From Auanema rhodensis (lineage: Eukaryota; Nematoda; Chromadorea; Rhabditida; Rhabditidae), in assembly GCA_964057225.1 (NCBI GenBank), contig CAXKVF010000087.1, positions 1 to 64,000 of the forward strand: a DNA stretch of 64,000 nucleotides, written 5' to 3'. Under the pieces are notes generated by a model, which was not told the origin of the DNA, ran no database searches, and saw nothing but the letters and a program-made list of their open reading frames with translations. The translations under genes were made by a program, and so were the position numbers. Below, piece after piece: positions 10,601-23,500 of this stretch (positions are counted from its first letter, which is position 1; the number at the start of each line of letters is the position of its first letter).

Positions 10601-13470
10601 ATTAGATTCCCCATGTCCATATTAGTCTAAAAACAAATTTTTATTGATATTGGTGCATGGTAACCATGACTTTGAAATTTACGTGAACTTTAATTTATGC
10701 TAATTAAATGTACACGTGATGTGCACTTGGTATGTAACTCGCTTCACGTGAAAGATAAAGAGATGCGGTTTTCAAAATTAGATTCCCCATGTCCATATTA
10801 GTCTAAAAACAAATTTTTATTGATATTGGTTCATGGTAACCATGACTTTGAAATTTACGTGAACTTTAATTTATGCTAATTAAATGTACACGTGATGTGC
10901 ACTTAGTATGTAACTCGCTTCACGTGAAAGATAAAGAGATGCGGTTTTCAAAATTAGATTCCCCATGTCCATATTAGTCTAAAAACAAATTTTTATTGAT
11001 ATTGGTGCATGGTAACCATGACTTTGAAATTTACGTGAACTTTAATTTATGCTAATTAAATGTACACGTGATGTGCACTTGGTATGTAACTCGCTTCACG
11101 TGAAAGATAAAGAGATGCGGTTTTCAAAATTAGATTCCCCATGTCCATATTAGTCTAAAAACAAATTTTTATTGATATTGGTTCATGGTAACCATGACTT
11201 TGAAATTTACGTGAACTTTAATTTATGCTAATTAAATGTACACGTGATGTGCACTTGGTATGTAACTCGCTTCACGTGAAAGATAAAGAGATGCGGTTTT
11301 CAAAATTAGATTCCCCATGTCCATATTAGTCTAAAAACAAATTTTTATTGATATTGGTTCATGGTAACCATGACTTTGAAATTTACGTGAACTTTAATTT
11401 ATGCTAATTAAATGTACACGTGATGTGCACTTGGTATGTAACTCGCTTCACGTGAAAGATAAAGAGATGCGGTTTTCAAAATTAGATTCCCCATGTCCAT
11501 ATTAGTCTAAAAACAAATTTTTATTGATATTGGTTCATGGTAACCATGACTTTGAAATTTACGTGAACTTTAATTAATGCTAATTAAATGTACACGTGAT
11601 GTGCACTTGGTATGTAACTCGCTTCACGTGAAAGATAAAGAGATGCGGTTTTCAAAATTAGATTCCCCATGTCCATATTAGTCTAAAAACAAATTTTTAT
11701 TGGTATTGGTGCATGGTAACCATGACTTTGAAATTTACGTGAACTTTAATTTATGCTAATTAAATGTACACGTGATGTGCACTTGGTATGTAACTCGCTT
11801 CACGTGAAAGATAAAGAGATGCGGTTTTCAAAATTAGATTCCCCATGTCCATATTAGTCTAAAAACAAATGTTTATTGATATTGGTGCATGGTAACCATG
11901 ACTTTGAAATTTACGTGAACTTTAATTTATGCTAATTAAATGTACACGTGATGTGCACTTGGTATGTAACTCGCTTCACGTGAAAGATAAGGAGATGCGG
12001 TTTTCAAAATTAGATTCCCCATGTCCATATTAGTCTAAAAACAAATTTTTATTGATATTGGTGCATGGTAACCATGACTTTGAAATTTACGTGAACTTTA
12101 ATTTATGCTAATTAAATGTACACGTGATGTGCACTTGGTATGTAACTCGCTTCACGTGAAAGATAAAGAGATGCGGTATTCAAAATTAGATTTCCCATGT
12201 CCATATTAGTCTAAAAACAAATTTTTATTGATATTGGTTCATGGTAACCATGACTTTGAAATTTACGTGAACTTTAATTTATGCTAATTAAATGTACACG
12301 TGATGTGCACTTGGTATGTAACTCGCTTCACGTGAAAGATAAAGAGATGCGGTTTTCAAAATTAGATTCCCCATGTCCATATTAGTCTAAAAACAAATTT
12401 TTATTGATATTGGTTCATGGTAACCATGACTTTGAAATTTACGTGAACTTTAATTAATGCTAATTAAATGTACACGTGATGTGCACTTGGTATGTAACTC
12501 GCTTCACGTGAAAGATAAAGAGATGCGGTTTTCAAAATTAGATTCCCCATGTCCATATTAGTCTAAAAACAAATTTTTATTGATATTGGTGCATGGTAAC
12601 CATGACTTTGAAATTTACGTGAACTTTAATTTATGCTAATTAAATGTACACGTGATGTGCACTTGGTATGTAACTCGCTTCACGTGAAAGATAAGGAGAT
12701 GCGGTTTTCAAAATTAGATTCCCCATGTCCATATTAGTCTAAAAACAAATTTTTATTGATATTGGTGCATGGTAACCATGGCTTTGAAATTTACGTGAAC
12801 TTTAATTTATGCTAATTAAATGTACACGTGATGTGCACTTGGTATGTTACTCGCTTCACGTGAAAGATAAAGAGATGCGGTATTCAAAATTAGATTCCCC
12901 ATGTCCATATTAGTCTAAAAACAAATTTTTATTGATATTGGTGCATGGTAACCATGACTTTGAAAGTTACGTGAACTTTAATTTATGCTAATTAAATGTA
13001 CACGTGATGTGCACTTGGTATGTAACTCGCTTCACGTGAAAGATAAAGAGATGCGGTTTTCAATATTAGATTCCCCATGTCCATATTAGTCTAAAAACAA
13101 ATTTTTATTGATATTGGTTCATGGTAACCATGACTTTGAAATTTACGTGAACTTTAATTTATGCTAATTAAATGTACACGTGATGTGCACTTGGTATGTA
13201 ACTCGCTTCACGTGAAAGATAAAGAGATGCGGTTTTCAAAATTAGATTCCCCATGTCCATATTAGTCTAAAAACAAATTTTTATTGATATTGGTGCATGG
13301 TAACCATGACTTTGAAATTTACGTGAACTTTAATTTATGCTAATTAAATGTACACGTGATGTGCACTTGGTATGTAACTCGCTTCACGTGAAAGATAAAG
13401 AGATGCGGTTTTCAAAATTAGATTCCCCATGTCCATATTAGTCTAAAAACAAATTTTTATTGATATTGGT
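7664..13470 (+). repeat. 17-monomer duplication (offset 2,992 bp)
   Basis: Bases 7,664-10,478 and 10,656-13,470 agree at every diagnostic position examined at an offset of exactly 2,992 bp. Shared markers include taattaatgc 8,581/11,573, tggtattgg near 8,710/11,702, aaatgtttattg near 8,877/11,869, gatttcccatg near 9,199/12,191, ccatggctttg at 9,789/12,781, gttactcgc near 9,855/12,847 and gaaagttacg near 9,972/12,964. I noticed no mismatch in the 2.8 kb. One non-matching monomer lies between the copies, so the tandem duplication was followed by a small replacement or had uneven ends. The mutated T-tract near 7,640-7,652 lies just outside. Confidence 0.87.
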
Positions 13471-14449
13471 GCATGGTAACCATGACTTTGAAATTTACGT
13501 GAACTTTAATTTATGCTAATTAAATGTACACGTGATGTGCACTTGGTATGTAACTCGCTTCACGTGAAAGATAAAGAGATGCGGTTTTCAAAATTAGATT
13601 CCCCATGTCCATATTAGTTTAAAAACAAATTTTTATTGATATTGGTGCATGGTAACCATGACTTTGAAATTTACGTGAACTTTAATTTATGCTAATTAAA
13701 TGTACACGTGATGTGCACTTGGTATGTAACTCGCTTCACGTAAAAGATAAAGAGATGCGGTTTTCAAAATTAGATTCCCCATGTCCATATTAGTCTAAAA
13801 ACAAATTTTTATTGATATTGGTGCATGGTAACCACGACTTTGAAATTTACGTGAACTTTAATTTATGCTAATTAAATGTACACGTGATGTGCACTTGGTA
13901 TGTAACTCGCTTCACGTGAAAGATAAAGAGATGCGGTATTCAAAATTAGATTCCCCATGTCCATATTAGTCTAAAAACAAATTTTTATTGATATTGGTTC
14001 ATGGTAACCATGACTTTGAAATTTACGTGAACTTTAATTTATGCTAATTAAATGTACACGTGATGTGCACTTGGTATGTAACTCGCTTCACGTGAAAGAT
14101 AAAGAGATGCGGTTTTCAAAATTAGATTCCCCATGTCCATATTAGTCTAAAAACAAATTTTTATTGATATTGGTGCATGGTAACCATGACTTTGAAATTT
14201 ACGTGAACTTTAATTTATGCTAATTAAATGTACACGTGATGTGCACTTGGTATGTAACTCGCTTCACGTGAAAGATAAAGAGATGCGGTTTTCAAAATTA
14301 GATTCCCCATGTCCATATTAGTCTAAAAACAAATTTTTATTGATATTGGTTCATGGTAACCATGACTTTGAAATTTACGTGAACTTTAATTTATGCTAAT
14401 TAAATGTACACGTGATGTGCACTTGGTATGTAACTCGCTTCACGTGAAA

Positions 14450-14461
14450 GATAGAGAGTGC
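14450..14461 (+). other. Monomer junction with 1-bp deletion (first copy)
   Basis: The usual 'gataaagagatgc' reads 'gatagagagtgc', one base short with one substitution, so the unit spacing changes from 352 to 351 bp across the pair of units 14,281-14,631. Apart from its duplicate at 18,145-18,156, this is the only net length change in the plus-oriented array. Confidence 0.93.
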
Positions 14462-17400
14462 GGTTTTCAAAATTAGATTCCCCATGTCCATATTAGTCTA
14501 AAAACAAATTTTTATTGATATTGGTGCATGGTAACCATGACTTTGAAATTTACGTGAACTTTAATTTATGCTAATTAAATGTACACGTGATGTGCACTTG
14601 GTATGTAACTCGCTTCACGTGAAAGATAAAGAGATGCGGTTTTCAAAATTAGATTCCCCATGTCCATATTAGTCTAAAAACAAATTTTTATTGATATTGG
14701 TTCATGGTAACCATGACTTTGAAATTTACGTGAACTTTAATTTATGCTAATTAAATGTACACGTGATGTGCACTTGGTATGTAACTCGCTTCACGTGAAA
14801 TATAAAGAGATGCGGTTTTCAAAATTAGATTCCCCATGTCCATATTAGTCTAAAAACAAATTTTTATTGATATTGGTTCATGGTAACCATGACTTTGAAA
14901 TTTACGTGAACTTTAATTAATGCTAATTAAATGTACACGTGATGTGCACTTGGTATGTAACTCGCTTCACGTGAAAGATAAAGAGATGCGGTTTTCAAAA
15001 TTAGATTCCCCATGTCCATATTAGTCTAAAAACAAATTTTTATTGATATTGGTGCATGGTAACCATGACTTTGAAATTTACGTGAACTTTAATTTATGCT
15101 AATTAAATGTACACGTGATGTGCACTTGGTATGTAACTCGCTTCACGTGAAAGATAAGGAGATGCGGTTTTCAAAATTAGATTCCCCATGTCCATATTAG
15201 TCTAAAAACAAATTTTTATTGATATTGGTTCATGGTAACCATGACTTTGAAATTTACGTGAACTTTAATTAATGCTAATTAAATGTACACGTGATGTGCA
15301 CTTGGTATGTAACTCGCTTCACGTGAAAGATAAAGAGATGCGGTATTCAAAATTAGATTCCCCATGTCCATATTAGTCTAAAAACAAATTTTTATTGATA
15401 TTGGTGCATGGTAACCATGACTTTGAAATTTACGTGAACTTTAATTTATGCTAATTAAATGTACACGTGATGTGCACTTGGTATGTAACTCGCTTCACGT
15501 GAAAGATAAGGAGATGCGGTTTTCAAAATTAGATTCCCCATGTCCATATTAGTCTAAAAACAAATTTTTATTGATATTGGTGCATGGTAACCATGACTTT
15601 GAAATTTACGTGAACTTTAATTTATGCTAATTAAATGTACACGTGATGTGCACTTGGTATGTAACTCGCTTCACGTGAAAGATAAAGAGATGCGGTTTTC
15701 AAAATTAGATTCCCCATGTCCATATTAGTCTAAAAACAAATTTTTATTGATATTGGTTCATGGTAACCATGACTTTGAAATTTACGTGAACTTTAATTTA
15801 TGCTAATTAAATGTACACGTGATGTGCACTTGGTATGTAACTCGCTTCACGTGAAAGATAAAGAGATGCGGTTTTCAAAATTAGATTCCCCATGTACATA
15901 TTAGTCTAAAAACAAATTTTTATTGATATTGGTGCATGGTAACCATGACTTTGAAATTTACGTGAACTTTAATTTATGCTAATTAAATGTACACGTGATG
16001 TGCACTTGGTATGTAACTCGCTTCACGTGAAAGATAAAGAGATGCGGTTTTCAAAATTAGATTCCCCATGTCCATATTAGTTTAAAAACAAATTTTTATT
16101 GATATTGGTGCATGGTAACCATGACTTTGAAATTTACGTGAACTTTAATTTATGCTAATTAAATGTACACGTGATGTGCACTTGGTATGTAACTCGCTTC
16201 ACGTGAAAGATAAAGAGATGCGGTTTTCAATATTAGATTCCCCATGTCCATATTAGTCTAAAAACAAATTTTTATTGATATTGGTGCATGGTAACCATGA
16301 CTTTGAAATTTACGTGAACTTTAATTTATGCTAATTAAATGTACACGTGATGTGCACTTGGTATGTAACTCGCTTCACGTGAAAGATAAGGAGATGCGGT
16401 TTTCAAAATTAGATTCCCCATGTCCATATTAGTCTAAAAACAAATTTTTATTGATATTGGTGCATGGTAACCATGGCTTTGAAATTTACGTGAACTTTAA
16501 TTTATGCTAATTAAATGTACACGTGATGTGCACTTGGTATGTTACTCGCTTCACGTGAAAGATAAAGAGATGCGGTATTCAAAATTAGATTCCCCATGTC
16601 CATATTAGTCTAAAAACAAATTTTTATTGATATTGGTGCATGGTAACCATGACTTTGAAAGTTACGTGAACTTTAATTTATGCTAATTAAATGTACACGT
16701 GATGTGCACTTGGTATGTAACTCGCTTCACGTGAAAGATAAAGAGATGCGGTTTTCAATATTAGATTCCCCATGTCCATATTAGTCTAAAAACAAATTTT
16801 TATTGATATTGGTTCATGGTAACCATGACTTTGAAATTTACGTGAACTTTAATTTATGCTAATTAAATGTACACGTGATGTGCACTTGGTATGTAACTCG
16901 CTTCACGTGAAAGATAAAGAGATGCGGTTTTCAAAATTAGATTCCCCATGTCCATATTAGTCTAAAAACAAATTTTTATTGATATTGGTGCATGGTAACC
17001 ATGACTTTGAAATTTACGTGAACTTTAATTTATGCTAATTAAATGTACACGTGATGTGCACTTGGTATGTAACTCGTTTCACGTGAAAGATAAAGAGATG
17101 CGGTTTTCAAAATTAGATTCCCCATGTCCATATTAGTCTAAAAACAAATTTTTATTGATATTGGTGCATGGTAACCATGACTTTGAAATTTACGTGAACT
17201 TTAATTTATGCTAATTAAATGTACACGTGATGTGCACTTGGTATGTAACTCGCTTCACGTGAAAGATAAAGAGATGCGGTTTTCAAAATTAGATTCCCCA
17301 TGTCCATATTAGTTTAAAAACAAATTTTTATTGATATTGGTGCATGGTAACCATGACTTTGAAATTTACGTGAACTTTAATTTATGCTAATTAAATGTAC

Positions 17401-18144
17401 ACGTGATGTGCACTTGGTATGTAACTCGCTTCACGTAAAAGATAAAGAGATGCGGTTTTCAAAATTAGATTCCCCATGTCCATATTAGTCTAAAAACAAA
17501 TTTTTATTGATATTGGTGCATGGTAACCACGACTTTGAAATTTACGTGAACTTTAATTTATGCTAATTAAATGTACACGTGATGTGCACTTGGTATGTAA
17601 CTCGCTTCACGTGAAAGATAAAGAGATGCGGTATTCAAAATTAGATTCCCCATGTCCATATTAGTCTAAAAACAAATTTTTATTGATATTGGTTCATGGT
17701 AACCATGACTTTGAAATTTACGTGAACTTTAATTTATGCTAATTAAATGTACACGTGATGTGCACTTGGTATGTAACTCGCTTCACGTGAAAGATAAAGA
17801 GATGCGGTTTTCAAAATTAGATTCCCCATGTCCATATTAGTCTAAAAACAAATTTTTATTGATATTGGTGCATGGTAACCATGACTTTGAAATTTACGTG
17901 AACTTTAATTTATGCTAATTAAATGTACACGTGATGTGCACTTGGTATGTAACTCGCTTCACGTGAAAGATAAAGAGATGCGGTTTTCAAAATTAGATTC
18001 CCCATGTCCATATTAGTCTAAAAACAAATTTTTATTGATATTGGTTCATGGTAACCATGACTTTGAAATTTACGTGAACTTTAATTTATGCTAATTAAAT
18101 GTACACGTGATGTGCACTTGGTATGTAACTCGCTTCACGTGAAA

Positions 18145-18156
18145 GATAGAGAGTGC
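18145..18156 (+). other. Monomer junction with 1-bp deletion (duplicate copy)
   Basis: Identical to the altered junction at 14,450-14,461 and 3,695 bp downstream of it. Unit starts at 17,976 and 18,327 are 351 bp apart over two units. This is a copy made by the 21-monomer duplication, not an independent event. Confidence 0.93.
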
Positions 18157-20559
18157 GGTTTTCAAAATTAGATTCCCCATGTCCATATTAGTCTAAAAAC
18201 AAATTTTTATTGATATTGGTGCATGGTAACCATGACTTTGAAATTTACGTGAACTTTAATTTATGCTAATTAAATGTACACGTGATGTGCACTTGGTATG
18301 TAACTCGCTTCACGTGAAAGATAAAGAGATGCGGTTTTCAAAATTAGATTCCCCATGTCCATATTAGTCTAAAAACAAATTTTTATTGATATTGGTTCAT
18401 GGTAACCATGACTTTGAAATTTACGTGAACTTTAATTTATGCTAATTAAATGTACACGTGATGTGCACTTGGTATGTAACTCGCTTCACGTGAAATATAA
18501 AGAGATGCGGTTTTCAAAATTAGATTCCCCATGTCCATATTAGTCTAAAAACAAATTTTTATTGATATTGGTTCATGGTAACCATGACTTTGAAATTTAC
18601 GTGAACTTTAATTAATGCTAATTAAATGTACACGTGATGTGCACTTGGTATGTAACTCGCTTCACGTGAAAGATAAAGAGATGCGGTTTTCAAAATTAGA
18701 TTCCCCATGTCCATATTAGTCTAAAAACAAATTTTTATTGATATTGGTGCATGGTAACCATGACTTTGAAATTTACGTGAACTTTAATTTATGCTAATTA
18801 AATGTACACGTGATGTGCACTTGGTATGTAACTCGCTTCACGTGAAAGATAAGGAGATGCGGTTTTCAAAATTAGATTCCCCATGTCCATATTAGTCTAA
18901 AAACAAATTTTTATTGATATTGGTTCATGGTAACCATGACTTTGAAATTTACGTGAACTTTAATTAATGCTAATTAAATGTACACGTGATGTGCACTTGG
19001 TATGTAACTCGCTTCACGTGAAAGATAAAGAGATGCGGTATTCAAAATTAGATTCCCCATGTCCATATTAGTCTAAAAACAAATTTTTATTGATATTGGT
19101 GCATGGTAACCATGACTTTGAAATTTACGTGAACTTTAATTTATGCTAATTAAATGTACACGTGATGTGCACTTGGTATGTAACTCGCTTCACGTGAAAG
19201 ATAAGGAGATGCGGTTTTCAAAATTAGATTCCCCATGTCCATATTAGTCTAAAAACAAATTTTTATTGATATTGGTGCATGGTAACCATGACTTTGAAAT
19301 TTACGTGAACTTTAATTTATGCTAATTAAATGTACACGTGATGTGCACTTGGTATGTAACTCGCTTCACGTGAAAGATAAAGAGATGCGGTTTTCAAAAT
19401 TAGATTCCCCATGTCCATATTAGTCTAAAAACAAATTTTTATTGATATTGGTTCATGGTAACCATGACTTTGAAATTTACGTGAACTTTAATTTATGCTA
19501 ATTAAATGTACACGTGATGTGCACTTGGTATGTAACTCGCTTCACGTGAAAGATAAAGAGATGCGGTTTTCAAAATTAGATTCCCCATGTACATATTAGT
19601 CTAAAAACAAATTTTTATTGATATTGGTGCATGGTAACCATGACTTTGAAATTTACGTGAACTTTAATTTATGCTAATTAAATGTACACGTGATGTGCAC
19701 TTGGTATGTAACTCGCTTCACGTGAAAGATAAAGAGATGCGGTTTTCAAAATTAGATTCCCCATGTCCATATTAGTTTAAAAACAAATTTTTATTGATAT
19801 TGGTGCATGGTAACCATGACTTTGAAATTTACGTGAACTTTAATTTATGCTAATTAAATGTACACGTGATGTGCACTTGGTATGTAACTCGCTTCACGTG
19901 AAAGATAAAGAGATGCGGTTTTCAATATTAGATTCCCCATGTCCATATTAGTCTAAAAACAAATTTTTATTGATATTGGTTCATGGTAACCATGACTTTG
20001 AAATTTACGTGAACTTTAATTTATGCTAATTAAATGTACACGTGATGTGCACTTAGTATGTAACTCGCTTCACGTGAAAGATAAAGAGATGCGGTTTTCA
20101 AAATTAGATTCCCCATGTCCATATTAGTCTAAAAACAAATTTTTATTGATATTGGTGCATGGTAACCATGACTTTGAAATTTACGTGAACTTTAATTTAT
20201 GCTAATTAAATGTACACGTGATGTGCACTTAGTATGTAACTCGCTTCACGTGAAAGATAAAGAGATGCGGTTTTCAAAATTAGATTCCCCATGTCCATAT
20301 TAGTCTAAAAACAAATTTTTATTGATATTGGTGCATGGTAACCATGACTTTGAAATTTACGTGAACTTTAATTTATGCTAATTAAATGTACACGTGATGT
20401 GCACTTGGTATGTAACTCGCTTCACGTGAAAGATAAAGAGATGCGGTTTTCAAAATTAGATTCCCCATGTCCATATTAGTCTAAAAACAAATTTTTATTG
20501 ATATTGGTTCATGGTAATTATGACTTTGAAATTTACGTGAACTTTAATTAATGCTAATT

Positions 20560-23500
20560 AAATGTACACGTGATGTGCACTTGGTATGTAACTCGCTTCA
20601 CGTGAAAGATAAAGAGATGCGGTTTTCAAAATTAGATTCCCCATGTCCATATTAGTCTAAAAACAAATTTTTATTGATATTGGTTCATGGTAACCATGAC
20701 TTTGAAATTTACGTGAACTTTAATTAATGCTAATTAAATGTACACGTGATGTGCACTTGGTATGTAACTCGCTTCACGTGAAAGATAAAGAGATGCGGTT
20801 TTCAAAATTAGATTCCCCATGTCCATATTAGTCTAAAAACAAATTTTTATTGGTATTGGTGCATGGTAACCATGACTTTGAAATTTACGTGAACTTTAAT
20901 TTATGCTAATTAAATGTACACGTGATGTGCACTTGGTATGTAACTCGCTTCACGTGAAAGATAAAGAGATGCGGTTTTCAAAATTAGATTCCCCATGTCC
21001 ATATTAGTCTAAAAACAAATTTTTATTGATATTGGTGCATGGTAACCATGACTTTGAAATTTACGTGAACTTTAATTTATGCTAATTAAATGTACACGTG
21101 ATGTGCACTTGGTATGTAACTCGCTTCACGTGAAAGATAAGGAGATGCGGTTTTCAAAATTAGATTCCCCATGTCCATATTAGTCTAAAAACAAATTTTT
21201 ATTGATATTGGTGCATGGTAACCATGACTTTGAAATTTACGTGAACTTTAATTTATGCTCATTAAATGTACACGTGATGTGCACTTGGTATGTAACTCGC
21301 TTCACGTGAAAGATAAAGAGATGCGGTATTCAAAATTAGATTCCCCATGTCCATATTAGTCTAAAAACAAATTTTTATTGATATTGGTTCATGGTAACCA
21401 TGACTTTGAAATTTACGTGAACTTTAATTTATGCTAATTAAATGTACACGTGATGTGCACTTGGTATGTAACTCGCTTCACGTGAAAGATAAAGAGATGC
21501 GGTTTTCAAAATTAGATTCCCCATGTCCATATTAGTCTAAAAACAAATTTTTATTGATATTGGTTCATGGTAACCATGACTTTGAAATTTACGTGAACTT
21601 TAATTAATGCTAATTAAATGTACACGTGATGTGCACTTGGTATGTAACTCGCTTCACGTGAAAGATAAAGAGATGCGGTTTTCAAAATTAGATTCCCCAT
21701 GTCCATATTAGTCTAAAAACAAATTTTTATTGATATTGGTGCATGGTAACCATGACTTTGAAATTTACGTGAACTTTAATTTATGCTAATTAAATGTACA
21801 TGTGATGTGCACTTGGTATGTAACTCGCTTCACGTGAAAGATAAGGAGATGCGGTTTTCAAAATTAGATTCCCCATGTCCATATTAGTCTAAAAACAAAT
21901 TTTTATTGATATTGGTGCATGGTAACCATGACTTTGAAATTTACGTGAACTTTAATTTATGCTAATTAAATGTACACGTGATGTGCACTTGGTATGTAAC
22001 TCGCTTCACGTGAAAGATAAAGAGATGCGGTTTTCAAAATTAGATTCCCCATGTCCATATTAGTCTAAAAACAAATTTTTATTGATATTGGTTCATGGTA
22101 ACCATGACTTTGAAATTTACGTGAACTTTAATTTATGCTAATTAAATGTACACGTGATGTGCACTTGGTATGTAACTCGCTTCACGTGAAATATAAAGAG
22201 ATGCGGTTTTCAAAATTAGATTCCCCATGTCCATATTAGTCTAAAAACAAATTTTTATTGATATTGGTTCATGGTAACCATGACTTTGAAATTTACGTGA
22301 ACTTTAATTAATGCTAATTAAATGTACACGTGATGTGCACTTGGTATGTAACTCGCTTCACGTGAAAGATAAAGAGATGCGGTTTTCAAAATTAGATTCC
22401 CCATGTCCATATTAGTCTAAAAACAAATTTTTATTGATATTGGTGCATGGTAACCATGACTTTGAAATTTACGTGAACTTTAATTTATGCTAATTAAATG
22501 TACACGTGATGTGCACTTGGTATGTAACTCGCTTCACGTGAAAGATAAGGAGATGCGGTTTTCAAAATTAGATTCGCCATGTCCATATTAGTCTAAAAAC
22601 AAATTTTTATTGATATTGGTGCATGGTAACCATGACTTTGAAATTTACGTGAACTTTAATTTATGCTAATTAAATGTACACGTGATGTGCACTTGGTATG
22701 TAACTCGCTTCACGTGAAAGATAAAGAGATGCGGTTTTCAAAATTAGATTCCCCATGTCCATATTAGTCTAAAAACAAATTTTTATTGATATTGGTGCAT
22801 GGTAACCATGACTTTGAAATTTACGTGAACTTTAATTTATGCTAATTAAATGTACACGTGATGTGCACTTGGTATGTAACTCGCTTCACGTGAAAGATAA
22901 GGAGATGCGGTTTTCAAAATTAGATTCCCCATGTCCATATTAGTCTAAAAACAAATTTTTATTGATATTGGTTCATGGTAACCATGACTTTGAAATTTAC
23001 GTGAACTTTAATTTATGCTAATTAAATGTACACGTGATGTGCACTTGGTATGTAACTCGCTTCACGTGAAAGATAAAGAGATGCGGTTTTCAAAATTAGA
23101 TTCCCCATGTCCATATTAGTCTAAAAACAAATTTTTATTGATATTGGTTCATGGTAACCATGACTTTGAAATTTACGTGAACTTTAATTTATGCTAATTA
23201 AATGTACACGTGATGTGCACTTGGTATGTAACTCGCTTCACGTGAAAGATAAAGAGATGCGGTTTTCAAAATTAGATTCCCCATGTCCATATTAGTCTAA
23301 AAACAAATTTTTATTGATATTGGTGCATGGTAACCATGACTTTGAAATTTACGTGAACTTTAATTTATGCTAATTAAATGTACACGTGATGTGCACTTGG
23401 TATGTAACTCGCTTCACGTGAAAGATAAAGAGATGCGGTTTTCAAAATTAGATTCCCCATGTCCATATTAGTTTAAAAACAAATTTTTATTGATATTGGT

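Larger units (their letters stand above)
12536..19978 (+). repeat. 21-monomer tandem duplication (offset 3,695 bp)
   Basis: Copy 1 is about 12,536-16,230 and copy 2 about 16,231-19,925, with agreement running on to about 19,978. Shared markers are ccatggctttg 12,781/16,476, cacgtaaaag 13,741/17,436, accacgactttg 13,834/17,529, a monomer missing one base at about 14,453/18,148, gaaatataaag near 14,800/18,495, and catgtacatatt 15,896/19,591. The offset is 21 x 176 minus 1 because each copy contains the same 1-bp deletion. The only difference noticed between copies is C to T at 17,077. The breakpoint lies between 16,231 and 16,283. Confidence 0.92.
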
